A stretch of 33,593 bases of DNA from Planctomycetaceae bacterium (GTDB taxonomy: Bacteria; Planctomycetota; SZUA-567), in contig JAJPXZ010000049.1 of NCBI GenBank assembly GCA_021205245.1, positions 1 to 33,593 of the forward strand, given 5' to 3'. The notes beneath the pieces are model-generated. The model was not told where the DNA came from and ran no database searches. It was given only the letters and a program-made list of their open reading frames with translations. The translations under genes were made by a program, and so were the position numbers. Numbering within the stretch: the first letter of the stretch is position 1; each line of letters opens with the position of its first letter. Below, piece by piece: positions 16,439 to 24,942 of this stretch.

Positions 16439-17394
16439 CTACCCTGGGGAGACTTTCCGCCAAGAAAGGAAGCGCCACCGACTTCATCGCCAAATATGGC
16501 CTGTACTGCGTCTTTATCCTTCTTGTTCTTATCATGACCCTGTCGCACAGCGCCTTCCTGACCATACCCAATGTTAGGAACATCCTCCTGCAGGTGTCGA
16601 TCAACGGTATCCTCGCCGTCGGCATGACCATGGTCATCGTCACCGGCGGTATCGACCTCTCGGCCGGATCCATGCTTGCTTTCGCCGGGGTCGTCGCCAC
16701 CAGTATTGCTCATCCCGGGCAAAGCTTTCCCCTCGCCATCGTCATCGGCCTGTTCATGGGCTTTCTCCTGGGCGCGGTCAACGGTTTCCTCGTCGCCTAC
16801 GGGCGAATTGTTCCCTTTATCGTCACCCTCGGCATGACCACCATCGCCCGGGGCATGGCCCTGACCTACGCCAACGGCAGGCCGATTATCAACCTTATGC
16901 CGTCCTTTAAATTCCTGGGGCAGGGGACCATCTGCTATGTTCCCGTTCCGGTCCTGTTCCTGTTCCTCGCCCTGGCCGTCGGCTACGTCATCCTCAACAA
17001 GTCGGTGCTTGGCCGTTACCTCCTCGCCACCGGCGGCAACGAAGACGCGGCAATCGCCTCCGGCGTCAGCACCAAGAAGGTCAAGTTCTTCGCCTACAGC
17101 TTCATGGGTCTGATGTGCGGGTTGTCCTCCATTCTTCTGGCCGGGCGCACCAATGCGGGCGCTCCCAACGCCGGCGTCGGCTATGAATTGGACGCCATCG
17201 CGGCGGTCGTGGTCGGCGGCGCTTCGCTGACCGGCGGGCGCGGCACCATCGCCGGTACCCTGATGGGCGTGCTCATCATCGGCGTTATCCAGAACGGTCT
17301 CGACATCCTGAACGTGTCGTCCTATATCCAGCTCATCGTTAAGGGCCTGATCATCATCTCGGCGGTGTGGATGGATCAGAAGAGCAACAAATAG
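16435..17394 (+). CDS. Sugar ABC permease, RbsC type (system 2)
   Basis: This 319-residue multi-pass inner-membrane protein belongs to the RbsC family and works with the ATPase whose gene it overlaps. Family stretches are ILAVGMTMVIVTGGIDLSAGS (in part), a central ATGGNEDAA loop that contacts the ATPase, and AAVVVGGASLTGGRG. Many hydrophobic segments alternate with short loops. The binding-protein gene follows after 72 bases. The sugar carried is not evident from the sequence, but the gene's place between the isomerase/regulator and the aminotransferase suggests it brings in the substrate of that pathway. Confidence 0.93.
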   Translation: MTTLGRLSAKKGSATDFIAKYGLYCVFILLVLIMTLSHSAFLTIPNVRNILLQVSINGILAVGMTMVIVTGGIDLSAGSMLAFAGVVATSIAHPGQSFPLAIVIGLFMGFLLGAVNGFLVAYGRIVPFIVTLGMTTIARGMALTYANGRPIINLMPSFKFLGQGTICYVPVPVLFLFLALAVGYVILNKSVLGRYLLATGGNEDAAIASGVSTKKVKFFAYSFMGLMCGLSSILLAGRTNAGAPNAGVGYELDAIAAVVVGGASLTGGRGTIAGTLMGVLIIGVIQNGLDILNVSSYIQLIVKGLIIISAVWMDQKSNK

Positions 17395-17466
17395 TCGTGC
17401 AGGTACATACCAACGTAAACCTCTGCGTGCGCAGCGGTGCAGACAAATCAAAATGGAGGAAACGCG

Positions 17467-18399
17467 ATGAAGAGAACAAGTACGCTGATACTGAGTGTGA
17501 TTCTGGGTCTGGCGGTCTGCACCTACGCGGTGGCAGGAGAGAAGAAGATTCGCGTCGGCGTCTCCTACTATAGCCTGTCGGCTGAGTTCCTGGCGCAACT
17601 CCGCGATTCGATGGACGAACACTACCGCGATCAGAATCTGGGCGACACGGTCGAACTGATTGTCCTCGACGCGCAAGGCGACGCCAACAAACAGAACGAC
17701 CAGGTCTACAATCTTATATCCCAGGGAGTCGACGCCATCATCATCGACCCCTATGACCGCGAGCAGCAGGTGCCGGCTGTTGAAGCCTGCGCCGAGGCCG
17801 GCATACCGTGCATCGAAATGAACGCCTCGACCGTCTCGCCGCAGCGGACCTCGTATGTCGGCTCCGATGATATCGTCTCCGGGCGGCTCCTTGCCCGCGA
17901 ACTACTGCGCTTGTCCGGCGGCAAAGGAAACATCATCGTCATCCACGGCGTTGCCGGTCAGAACTCGGAAGTTATGCGCCACGCCGGTCTCGAAGAAGTG
18001 TTGCGGGATTTCCCGGGTGCCAAGGTCGTTGCCGAAAAGGTGTGCGACTGGGACCGCGCCAAGGCCCTCGCCGCAGTCGAGAACTTCATCCAGTCCGGCC
18101 TGGAATTCGATATCATCTTTGGTGAAAACGACGAGATGGCCCTGGGCGCGCTGGTTGCGCTTGAAAATTCCGGACGCCGCGAAGGCGTGTTTGTCGGCGG
18201 CGTCGACGCCATTCCCGACGCGCTTGAAGCGGTCAAGGACGGACGCCTGGACTGCACCGTTTTCCAGAACTCCGCCGCCCAAGCCCGCAAGGCATTGGAT
18301 GTCGCCATCGAAGCGGCCCAAGGCAAAAGCATCGACGCTGTCTATGACATTCCGTATGAACTGGTCACGCCCGCCAATATCGGCGAGTACGTGAAGTAG
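17467..18399 (+). CDS. Periplasmic sugar-binding protein, RbsB type (system 2)
   Basis: This 310-residue binding protein has an N-terminal signal peptide (about 1-25, ending AVA-G) and a two-lobe sugar-binding fold. Family marks include the VGVSYYS start of the mature part, the LISQGVDAIIIDPYD strand and the GENDEMALGA block in the second lobe. It delivers the sugar to the permease at 16435. A good ribosome site (GGAGGAA) precedes the ATG, and the gene is the last of its transport operon, being followed by a hairpin. Its mature part is about as long as that of the system 1 protein but the two differ clearly, so the ligands probably differ. Confidence 0.92.
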   Translation: MKRTSTLILSVILGLAVCTYAVAGEKKIRVGVSYYSLSAEFLAQLRDSMDEHYRDQNLGDTVELIVLDAQGDANKQNDQVYNLISQGVDAIIIDPYDREQQVPAVEACAEAGIPCIEMNASTVSPQRTSYVGSDDIVSGRLLARELLRLSGGKGNIIVIHGVAGQNSEVMRHAGLEEVLRDFPGAKVVAEKVCDWDRAKALAAVENFIQSGLEFDIIFGENDEMALGALVALENSGRREGVFVGGVDAIPDALEAVKDGRLDCTVFQNSAAQARKALDVAIEAAQGKSIDAVYDIPYELVTPANIGEYVK

Positions 18400-18410
18400 G
18401 GTTGTCCACA

Positions 18411-18472
18411 TGGGTGGAGCGGCTGGCTTTTCTGGCCGACTCCACCCATACGGGGAGTTATTTTTTTCGCTC
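18411..18472 (+). terminator. Hairpin with T-run after the binding-protein gene
   Basis: GGGTGGAG and CTCCACCC pair around an inner CGGC/GCCG stem, and a small CCC/GGG stem follows. Then comes TTATTTTTTT. Some transcription may still pass into the aminotransferase gene, so this could be a partial terminator. Confidence 0.55.
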
Positions 18473-18478
18473 TGTAAA

Positions 18479-18504
18479 GATATATTAGTACATAAATATA
18501 ATCG
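18479..18504. promoter_or_regulatory. Candidate AT-rich operator/promoter, site D
   Basis: GATATATTAGTACATAAATATAATC carries TATATT/AATATA arms 8 bases apart. It lies 26 bases ahead of the aminotransferase ATG. It resembles sites A to C and contains possible -10 boxes, but I see no clear -35 box. Confidence 0.35.
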
Positions 18505-18529
18505 ACCCATCACCCACAAGGAGAGTATC

Positions 18530-19966
18530 ATGGCTAAGAAAGTTTATGAGGACCTCATCGACAGGGTCAATACCAGCAAAACCGTTACCCCCGGCAACAA
18601 GGCCGGCCTTCTTGATTTTCTCGAAAACGAACACCCCGGCGACGTGCTCTTCACCAAGTGGTCGATGCCGCAGATCATCGCCAAGGGCAAGGGCTCGCGC
18701 GTCTGGGATGTCGACGGCAAGGAATACATCGACTGCATCACCGGCATGTCCTGCATGAACATCGGCCATGGCGACAAGCGCATCGCCGAGACCATGTACA
18801 ACCAGTACGTCAACGAATTGGACAACTGGTTCGACTTCCCCACGCCGGAACGCATCCGCCTGGTCAACCGCCTCATCGCCGCAGCTCCCGGCGACTTCCG
18901 CAAGCGCGCCCGCCTCGCCCTGAGCGGCTCCGACGCGGTCGAGAACGCTGTCCGCATCGCCCGGTACCACACCAAGAAGACGCAGATCGTCTGCTTCTAC
19001 GGCGGCTACCACGGCCAGAACACCGCCACCATGGGCTTCACCGGCGCGGGCTCGATGCACCGTTGGTACAACACCGTCACCTCGGCCGACCACGGCATCG
19101 AACGCTTCCCCTATGCCTATTGCTACCGCTGCCCCTACGACAAGAATCCCGAATCATGCAACATGCACTGCGTCAAGGTCATCGACGACCTGATGTGCTC
19201 GGGACAGACCAGCATGGGCAATTATAACGCCGGTTACACCAATGTCGCCGCCATGCTTGTCGAGCCCTGCCAGAGCTCGGCCGGCTATATCGTCCCGCCG
19301 ATTGAATTCCTCCAGGCGCTCCGCAAGCTGGCGGACAAGCACGGCTTCCTCCTTATCTTCGACGAAGTCCAGACCGGCATGGGCCGCACCGGCAAACTGT
19401 TCGCCTGCGAACACAGCGGCGTCGCGCCCGATATCCTCATCATCGGCAAAGCCCTTGGCGCAGGCGTGCCCATGGCCGCTATCGTCGGCAGGGCCGAGTT
19501 GTTCGAAGACACCGCACCCGGCTTCATTTGCTCCACCTATGCCGGTAACGCCCTCGGCTGCGCCGTCGGCAACAAGGTGCTTGACATTATCGAAGAAGAC
19601 GGAATGCTGGAAACGTGCACCACCACCGGCGAATATTTGGAAGGCGTGCTGAAAAGCTTCATGGCCGAGCATCCGCTGATGGGCGACTACTCCCGGCGCG
19701 GTCTGTTCTTCGGCATCGAAATGGTCCGTGATCGCACCACCAAGGAACCCGCCGCCAAGGAAACGATGGAATTGGTGGACAACCTGCGCGACGCCGGACT
19801 GCTTGCACAATTGAACGGTTACTATGGCAACAGGATCTCGTTCATTCCGCCCATCAACATCAAGCCGGCGGATGTGGATGAAATCTTCGCCATACTCGAC
19901 GCCGAGACTGGAAAAATCGAGGAAAAGTACGGCCTTCGCAAGGCTCTGGCCGGCGCCAGCGTGTAA
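18530..19966 (+). CDS. Class III PLP aminotransferase
   Basis: This 478-residue aminotransferase of fold type I, class III, moves an omega-amino group, typically between an amine or omega-amino acid and pyruvate or 2-oxoglutarate. The PLP lysine is Lys307 (IIGKALGAG) and the ring-contact aspartate is Asp278 (IFDEVQTGMGRTG). A cysteine-rich insertion, YCYRCPYDKNPESCNMHC, is present as in several clostridial and archaeal relatives. The relatives known to me use GABA, beta-alanine, taurine or similar amines. With an alanine dehydrogenase in the neighbouring operon, pyruvate is a likely amino acceptor. A strong ribosome site (AAGGAGAG) sets the start at 18530. Confidence 0.9.
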   Translation: MAKKVYEDLIDRVNTSKTVTPGNKAGLLDFLENEHPGDVLFTKWSMPQIIAKGKGSRVWDVDGKEYIDCITGMSCMNIGHGDKRIAETMYNQYVNELDNWFDFPTPERIRLVNRLIAAAPGDFRKRARLALSGSDAVENAVRIARYHTKKTQIVCFYGGYHGQNTATMGFTGAGSMHRWYNTVTSADHGIERFPYAYCYRCPYDKNPESCNMHCVKVIDDLMCSGQTSMGNYNAGYTNVAAMLVEPCQSSAGYIVPPIEFLQALRKLADKHGFLLIFDEVQTGMGRTGKLFACEHSGVAPDILIIGKALGAGVPMAAIVGRAELFEDTAPGFICSTYAGNALGCAVGNKVLDIIEEDGMLETCTTTGEYLEGVLKSFMAEHPLMGDYSRRGLFFGIEMVRDRTTKEPAAKETMELVDNLRDAGLLAQLNGYYGNRISFIPPINIKPADVDEIFAILDAETGKIEEKYGLRKALAGASV

Positions 19967-19980
19967 TCGCACCTGCACTC

Positions 19981-20009
19981 GGGGCGGCGCGTAACCGCGC
20001 CGCCCCTTT
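19981..20009 (+). terminator. GC-only 11-bp hairpin with TAAC loop
   Basis: GGGGCGGCGCG (19981-19991) and its exact complement (19996-20006) enclose TAAC, followed by only TTT. It sits between the aminotransferase and the ASKHA ATPase gene, directly before the latter's ribosome site. It may reduce downstream expression rather than end the transcript. Confidence 0.5.
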
Positions 20010-20019
20010 GGGAGACGGT

Positions 20020-21978
20020 ATGCTCACCCTGGGAATCGACACCGGCGGCACCTATACCGATGCGGTCCTGCTCGATCCCGTGGCGCGGCACATTGTGGCC
20101 AAGACAAAAGTCTTTACCACCCGGCATGACCTTTCCTCCTGCATCGGCGATTGCATGCAGGCATTTTCGCCCGAACAGCTCGGGCGCGTCTCCCTGGTCA
20201 GCCTGTCCACAACCCTTGCCACCAATTCGGTAGTCGAAGGCGATACCGGCAGGGTGGGCCTCCTCGTTATGGGCCGCGCCTACGAAGGCGCCATGCCGGT
20301 GACCATGTGGCGGCATATCGGCGGACTGCTGGACATCAAGGGCAGGGTGGTCCACCCGATCGACCCGGATGAAGTGACGCGGGTCGCTGCCGAATTCGTC
20401 GGCAGGGTGGACGCCATGGCGGTGTCCGGATTCGCTTCGGTGCGAAATCCCGCGCACGAATTGCGTGTCCGGGATAGTATCCGCGAGAGCCTCGATCTTC
20501 CCGTCGTCTGTGGCCATGAACTCAGTTCCTCGCTTGGCCATTACGACCGTACCATCACCGCAGCCATCAACGCGGGTTTGATTTCGAAAATTGAAGCGCT
20601 TATCCAGGCGGTCAGGAACATCATGGCCGCGAAGCGCATTACGGCTCCCGTCATGGTGGTTCGGGGCGACGGCAGCCTTATCCGCGACGATGCCGCCATG
20701 ACCAGGCCGATTGAAACGATTCTCTCCGGCCCGGCGGCAAGTATCGTCGGCGGGCTTTACCTATCCGGCACCACCGATGCGCTGCTGGTCGACATGGGCG
20801 GCACCACCACCGACATCGCCCATGCCCACGCCGGCAAGGTCGCCATCAACCCCAGCGGGGCGATGGTGGGTGGTTGGCGCACCATGGTGCGGGCGGCGGA
20901 AATCGCCACCTTCGGCATCGGCGGCGACAGCCGCATCGCGGCAGGAGCAGAGCCGGGCAGCGTGGAAATCGGGCCGCGACGCGTACAACCGTTTTGCGTC
21001 GCCGGAAGCGATAATCCGCATCTAGCCGAATCTTTGGCGCGGGCTGCGTCGTTGCCTGCCGGAGAAATCTCCCTCACGTCGCAGGGAGTCTATTATCGCC
21101 TACTCACTGATCCCGGTCCCACGGCGACGCCTATCGAGGCGGCTGTAGCAAGCGCTTTGCGTGACGGGCCGTTATGCGCCGCCGATATTGCCATGACGCT
21201 TGTGGTCGGCGAGTCACATATCCCGCTCGACGAGATGTGCCGGAAGTCCATTCTGGGGGCGATATCCCTTACTCCCACGGACATCCTCCATGCCTCGGGC
21301 GAACTGGCATTGTGGAATAGTGATGCGGCGCGCTCCGGGGCGCTCCTTTTTGCGAAGAAGCTCGAGTTGGACTCGGACGAATTTGTGGCAAAAGTGCGAG
21401 CCGATATTAACGACATCCTTGTCGTCTCGTGCTTGGAGAGTGCGATACGCTTTTCATGCGGGAAGGAGATCGGTAACGATGCGCTGCGGCATTTGGTCCG
21501 AGCCACCGGTGACGACGGCGACAACGATGTGTTGACCACGAACTTCCGTCTGAAAAAGAAAATCGTCGCGGTGGGAGCGCCGGTCGAAGCGTGGCTTCCC
21601 CCTGTGGGCGAATTCTTCGCCACGCCGGTCGTCATACCCAAGCACGCCGAAGTCGCCAATGCCGTCGGCGCGGCGGTGGGGCAGGTTCGCGTTACAGTCG
21701 AGGCGTTGGTGCGTCCCGACCGGGAGCGGAAGATCTATCGGGCGCATGCGCCTGACGGCAATGCGGAGTTCACCACCCGGGATGAAGCGGAACAATGGGC
21801 GGTGGAAAATGCGCTTAGGACCGCCAGGGAGCGGATTCAGGAGTGGGGCGGGGCCAATGCCAGAGCAACGGAGCGGATAGAACCGCACCACGTTGTCGAC
21901 GGCGATGGCAATCCCCTGTATATCGAGACCAAAATTTCCGTGGAGGCAGTGGGCAACCCGTCTGCGATACACGATTAA
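20020..21978 (+). CDS. Hydantoinase-A/oxoprolinase-like ASKHA ATPase; possible B12-mutase reactivase
   Basis: This 652-residue protein has the actin-like ATPase motifs of the HyuA family: GIDTGGTYTD (residues 5-14) and DMGGTTTD (258-265). No HyuB partner gene is present. The usual GAGGGS and PGP stretch behind the second phosphate motif is replaced by GIGGDS and a divergent segment. An ATP-dependent hydantoinase role is thus doubtful. Its gene ends 12 bases before a B12-dependent mutase gene. Glutamate mutase, diol dehydratase and related B12 enzymes rely on actin-fold ATPases (MutL/GlmL, DdrA) for reactivation, so a reactivase role is my inference. The ATG at 20020 is preferred over TTG at 20008, because GGGAG lies five bases before it. 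Confidence 0.75.
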   Translation: MLTLGIDTGGTYTDAVLLDPVARHIVAKTKVFTTRHDLSSCIGDCMQAFSPEQLGRVSLVSLSTTLATNSVVEGDTGRVGLLVMGRAYEGAMPVTMWRHIGGLLDIKGRVVHPIDPDEVTRVAAEFVGRVDAMAVSGFASVRNPAHELRVRDSIRESLDLPVVCGHELSSSLGHYDRTITAAINAGLISKIEALIQAVRNIMAAKRITAPVMVVRGDGSLIRDDAAMTRPIETILSGPAASIVGGLYLSGTTDALLVDMGGTTTDIAHAHAGKVAINPSGAMVGGWRTMVRAAEIATFGIGGDSRIAAGAEPGSVEIGPRRVQPFCVAGSDNPHLAESLARAASLPAGEISLTSQGVYYRLLTDPGPTATPIEAAVASALRDGPLCAADIAMTLVVGESHIPLDEMCRKSILGAISLTPTDILHASGELALWNSDAARSGALLFAKKLELDSDEFVAKVRADINDILVVSCLESAIRFSCGKEIGNDALRHLVRATGDDGDNDVLTTNFRLKKKIVAVGAPVEAWLPPVGEFFATPVVIPKHAEVANAVGAAVGQVRVTVEALVRPDRERKIYRAHAPDGNAEFTTRDEAEQWAVENALRTARERIQEWGGANARATERIEPHHVVDGDGNPLYIETKISVEAVGNPSAIHD

Positions 21979-21990
21979 CCGGAGAATGAC

Positions 21991-23754
21991 ATGGATTCCA
22001 ACGCGCTGCAATACCTCAAGAGCCTCAAGCCCCACGGCCACCGCGACGGACGCGAATGTGTGCGCGAGGGGATTGAGATGGGAAAAACCATCGCTACCGG
22101 CAAGAGCGCTTTTATCGGGCAGAACGACCAATACAAGACCCACATGGAATATAAACTCGACCTTGCCAAACAGGGCAAGATTTACTGGAACATCCTCCTC
22201 GGCCTCGCGACGCTCGAAGAACAGGTTGCAGCGATCAAGGAATTGTATGGATGGTCGCAGCGTACCGGCCTGGATCTCCACTGTATCCAGATGATCGCCA
22301 GCGGCCTTATCGCGCTGCCGAAAGAATACCGGGACAAAGCTCCCGCCACGACCAGCTTTGTCATGGACGGCCTCGCCGACTACCAGGCGCTGGCCTATGC
22401 CGCGCCAATAGACATTACCTTTAACGATTACCACCTCTTCTCGCCCAACGCGCTGGAGACCACCATCAACGCCGTCAAGGTGGGCTCGCCCCGGATCGGC
22501 GATTTTACCCAGTTCTACTGGGGCTATGCGGGCTTTAACGACGATGTCCAGCGCTTCAGCGATGTGGTTACATCGCTGGGCATTCTCGCGTCCAAACGGG
22601 ACGAGATGATCTGCGCCGAGACCTACCTGGACGACGGCTATCCCGGCTATTTCATCGACTGCGCCTCATACGTGGGCTATGCGTTGCTCGAGCATTATAT
22701 CTGCACGAAACTGTGCGGTGCGCGGTATGTCATTAGCTTCGGCGGGTTACTGAGCGAGAACGACACCCGGTGCGCCATTGCCATGGCCCTGCATGAACTC
22801 ATGTCCACCCCCGACCAGACCGTTCTCACTTACCTGAACAGCTCCACCAACTTGCAATGGGATCATGACATCCACGGCAATTACGGCGTCAGCGTTCCGG
22901 AAATGTTGTTCGAGATCCTGGTGGAGAAAAAGTACCGCATGTCCCTTGGCGTCAATCCCGTCTCCATCACCGAGAAGATTAAGGTCGCAACCCTAGAAGA
23001 TCTCGAAAATATCTTCGCGGCCGGAAAACGCGCTGAGGAAAAAGCCGAAGAATGGCTGCCCTTTATGGATTTCTCCAAACTGGAGGAAATGCGCGACGTG
23101 ATGGTACGCGAAGGCAAAGTATTCTTCGACAACGTGCTGGAAGGCTTCCGCGAAGCCGGCATCGATGTCGAGGATCCGTTGGAGCTTTTCCTGGTGCTGA
23201 AACAGTGCAATCCCATTCGGTTTGAACAGATGTTCCATTCCAGTACCTATAAAAAGGGGACGGATCAAATCTCGCCGTTTTATCCCACCGTTCTCGGTCG
23301 ACAAACGCTGGAAATGCGCGAGGAAATCGTCAACTCGCTCCACACCGACGGCTTGGGCGGGGCGCTGGACGGAAAGAAGATTGTGGTAGGGTCGGGCGAT
23401 GCCCACACCTATGGGCTGGTGCTGGTGGAAGGCGTTCTCGCCGGAATGGGTGCCGATGTCATCAACGCCGGCGTGGATGTGGATCCTGTCGATGTTCTCG
23501 ATCTCGCCGACGAAGTCGACACGCCGTACATCGGCATCTCCTGCCACAACGGTCAAGCCCTCGACTACGGCAGGCAGTTGATGACACTGGCCAAGGAGCG
23601 GAAACGCGATTATTGGGTATTTATGGGCGGCAAACTGAACGCCATCCTTCCCGGTGATTCGGAACCGACGGAGATAGCGCATTTGCTCAAGGAGCTTGGC
23701 ATCCATTCCGAGAACGATATTGTCGAAGTCGTTAAAAAGCTGCACACGCGGTGA
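21991..23754 (+). CDS. Single-chain coenzyme-B12-dependent carbon-skeleton mutase
   Basis: This 587-residue protein combines a long N-terminal catalytic barrel (about 1-450) with a C-terminal B12-binding domain (about 460-587). The base-off/His-on motif DxHxxG is clear as Asp470-Ala-His472-Thr-Tyr-Gly475, followed by GISCHNG and a GG turn (FMGGKLN). The barrel shows GlmE-like features such as GDFTQFYWGYAGFNDD and the YVISFGGLLSEND strand. Single-chain architecture recalls 2-methyleneglutarate mutase more than two-subunit glutamate mutase. The substrate is unknown. It should rearrange a carbon skeleton by a radical mechanism with adenosylcobalamin. A reactivating ATPase is probably the preceding gene. 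CGGAGAA sets the start at 21991. Confidence 0.8.
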   Translation: MDSNALQYLKSLKPHGHRDGRECVREGIEMGKTIATGKSAFIGQNDQYKTHMEYKLDLAKQGKIYWNILLGLATLEEQVAAIKELYGWSQRTGLDLHCIQMIASGLIALPKEYRDKAPATTSFVMDGLADYQALAYAAPIDITFNDYHLFSPNALETTINAVKVGSPRIGDFTQFYWGYAGFNDDVQRFSDVVTSLGILASKRDEMICAETYLDDGYPGYFIDCASYVGYALLEHYICTKLCGARYVISFGGLLSENDTRCAIAMALHELMSTPDQTVLTYLNSSTNLQWDHDIHGNYGVSVPEMLFEILVEKKYRMSLGVNPVSITEKIKVATLEDLENIFAAGKRAEEKAEEWLPFMDFSKLEEMRDVMVREGKVFFDNVLEGFREAGIDVEDPLELFLVLKQCNPIRFEQMFHSSTYKKGTDQISPFYPTVLGRQTLEMREEIVNSLHTDGLGGALDGKKIVVGSGDAHTYGLVLVEGVLAGMGADVINAGVDVDPVDVLDLADEVDTPYIGISCHNGQALDYGRQLMTLAKERKRDYWVFMGGKLNAILPGDSEPTEIAHLLKELGIHSENDIVEVVKKLHTR

Positions 23755-23832
23755 ATCTACCCATCTCCAGGCACGTGGCTTAATGAGCAAAGACTGATAC
23801 CGATAGCGACAGTCAAAAATGGGAGAACCCTC

Positions 23833-24066
23833 ATGGAACTGAAGGATCATTCCTCTTCAGGAATGCGAAAGAAGAATGCTTCCTCCGTTCCCCATTGGCG
23901 AGCGGGTGGAGGAGGCTCGGCAATCGATAAGTACACAACACAAATACTTGCTGGACTATTGCTGGTATCCGGCGTCATGATGATATTCTCACAACTGTTA
24001 GAAGGCAGCGCGCTGATTCTTGTCGCTGCCTCTATTGGGTGGTTTGGTAGCCTATTATATCAGTAA
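23833..24066 (+). CDS. Small membrane protein, unknown function
   Basis: This 77-residue protein has a polar, basic head (1-30) and two closely spaced hydrophobic segments (about 37-53 and 58-75). A convincing ribosome site (GGGAGAA) lies six bases before the ATG. I recognise no family. It follows the mutase gene by 78 bases and precedes a terminator, so it could be the last gene of that operon. It could equally be an independent membrane peptide. Confidence 0.6.
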   Translation: MELKDHSSSGMRKKNASSVPHWRAGGGGSAIDKYTTQILAGLLLVSGVMMIFSQLLEGSALILVAASIGWFGSLLYQ

Positions 24067-24181
24067 TGGTTTGTAGTATCTGGTATGTACATTCCCCCTG
24101 TAGCAAGGCAAATATGAAACCATAATCTGGAGGTAAACCTAAACCCCCGCAAGGCTTTCATACAGCGGCATATCTACCGTG

Positions 24182-24214
24182 AAGGGTCTCTCGACAGCAT
24201 CGAGAGACCCTTTT
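24182..24214 (+). terminator. Rho-independent terminator
   Basis: A perfect 13-bp stem (AAGGGTCTCTCGA with its complement, loop CAGCA) ends in TTTT. It closes the mutase/small-membrane-protein transcript before the FetAB genes. Confidence 0.85.
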
Positions 24215-24315
24215 CCAAGCAAATTATCTTGAAAATTAACGCATCGGATTTATGATTGAACAGCCGAGGGGGAGCGGTCAGGCTGCTGGTCTGGCCAAGT
24301 CAGGTGGGACAGACG

Positions 24316-24942
24316 ATGGCGGAACTGTTTTCAACCAAATCAGTTACATTTTTTGATATTCATTATCCAGACATGGTGATAGACGATAACCAGGTAACGT
24401 TTATTACTGGAGACAGTGGCACTGGAAAAAGCACGCTGCTCAAAATGTTTAACAATATCCTCACTCCTGCCTCAGGCACCGTCAGCTACCGCCAGAAAAA
24501 CGTTATGGACCTTGACCCTATCCAACTGCGCCGCGAAGCGCTCCTGGTCAATCAGGAAGTTTTTCTGACAAACGAAACGGTGGAAAAGAATTTCGCCTTC
24601 TTCCACGGTTTTCGGGAGGAGTCGCCGCCGTCCGAAGACGACATGAAACTCTACCTCGAAGAGTGCCAAGCCGCCTTTCCCCTTGATGCGGACGTCACCA
24701 CCATGTCGGGCGGGGAACGTCAGCGCGTCTTCATCGCCATCTGTCTGTCTTTTTCGCCGCGTGTACTCATGCTGGACGAGCCAACCTCGGCCCTGGACAG
24801 CGAAAATGCCGACAAGCTTTTCGACAATTTGAAACGCGTCGGCAAAGAAAAGAACATGACGTTGGTATCGGTCAGTCACGACCGGGATTTGGTCAAACGC
24901 TATGCCGAAAATACCATCGTCCTGGAAAGGAAAGCACAATGA
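24316..24942 (+). CDS. fetA: FetA-type ABC exporter ATPase
   Basis: This 208-residue ATPase has Walker A GDSGTGKST (32-40), the signature MSGGERQR, Walker B with Asp154-Glu155 and an H-loop VSHD. It is short and soluble, as in the YbbL/FetA family, and its last bases overlap the following membrane-protein gene (ATGA). In E. coli FetAB exports iron and helps in oxidative stress. The pairing is the main support for this name. The start at 24316 follows AGGTGGGA; a longer reading from 24256 would add a non-conserved extension. Metal export is known of the family, the metal here is not shown. Confidence 0.85.
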   Translation: MAELFSTKSVTFFDIHYPDMVIDDNQVTFITGDSGTGKSTLLKMFNNILTPASGTVSYRQKNVMDLDPIQLRREALLVNQEVFLTNETVEKNFAFFHGFREESPPSEDDMKLYLEECQAAFPLDADVTTMSGGERQRVFIAICLSFSPRVLMLDEPTSALDSENADKLFDNLKRVGKEKNMTLVSVSHDRDLVKRYAENTIVLERKAQ

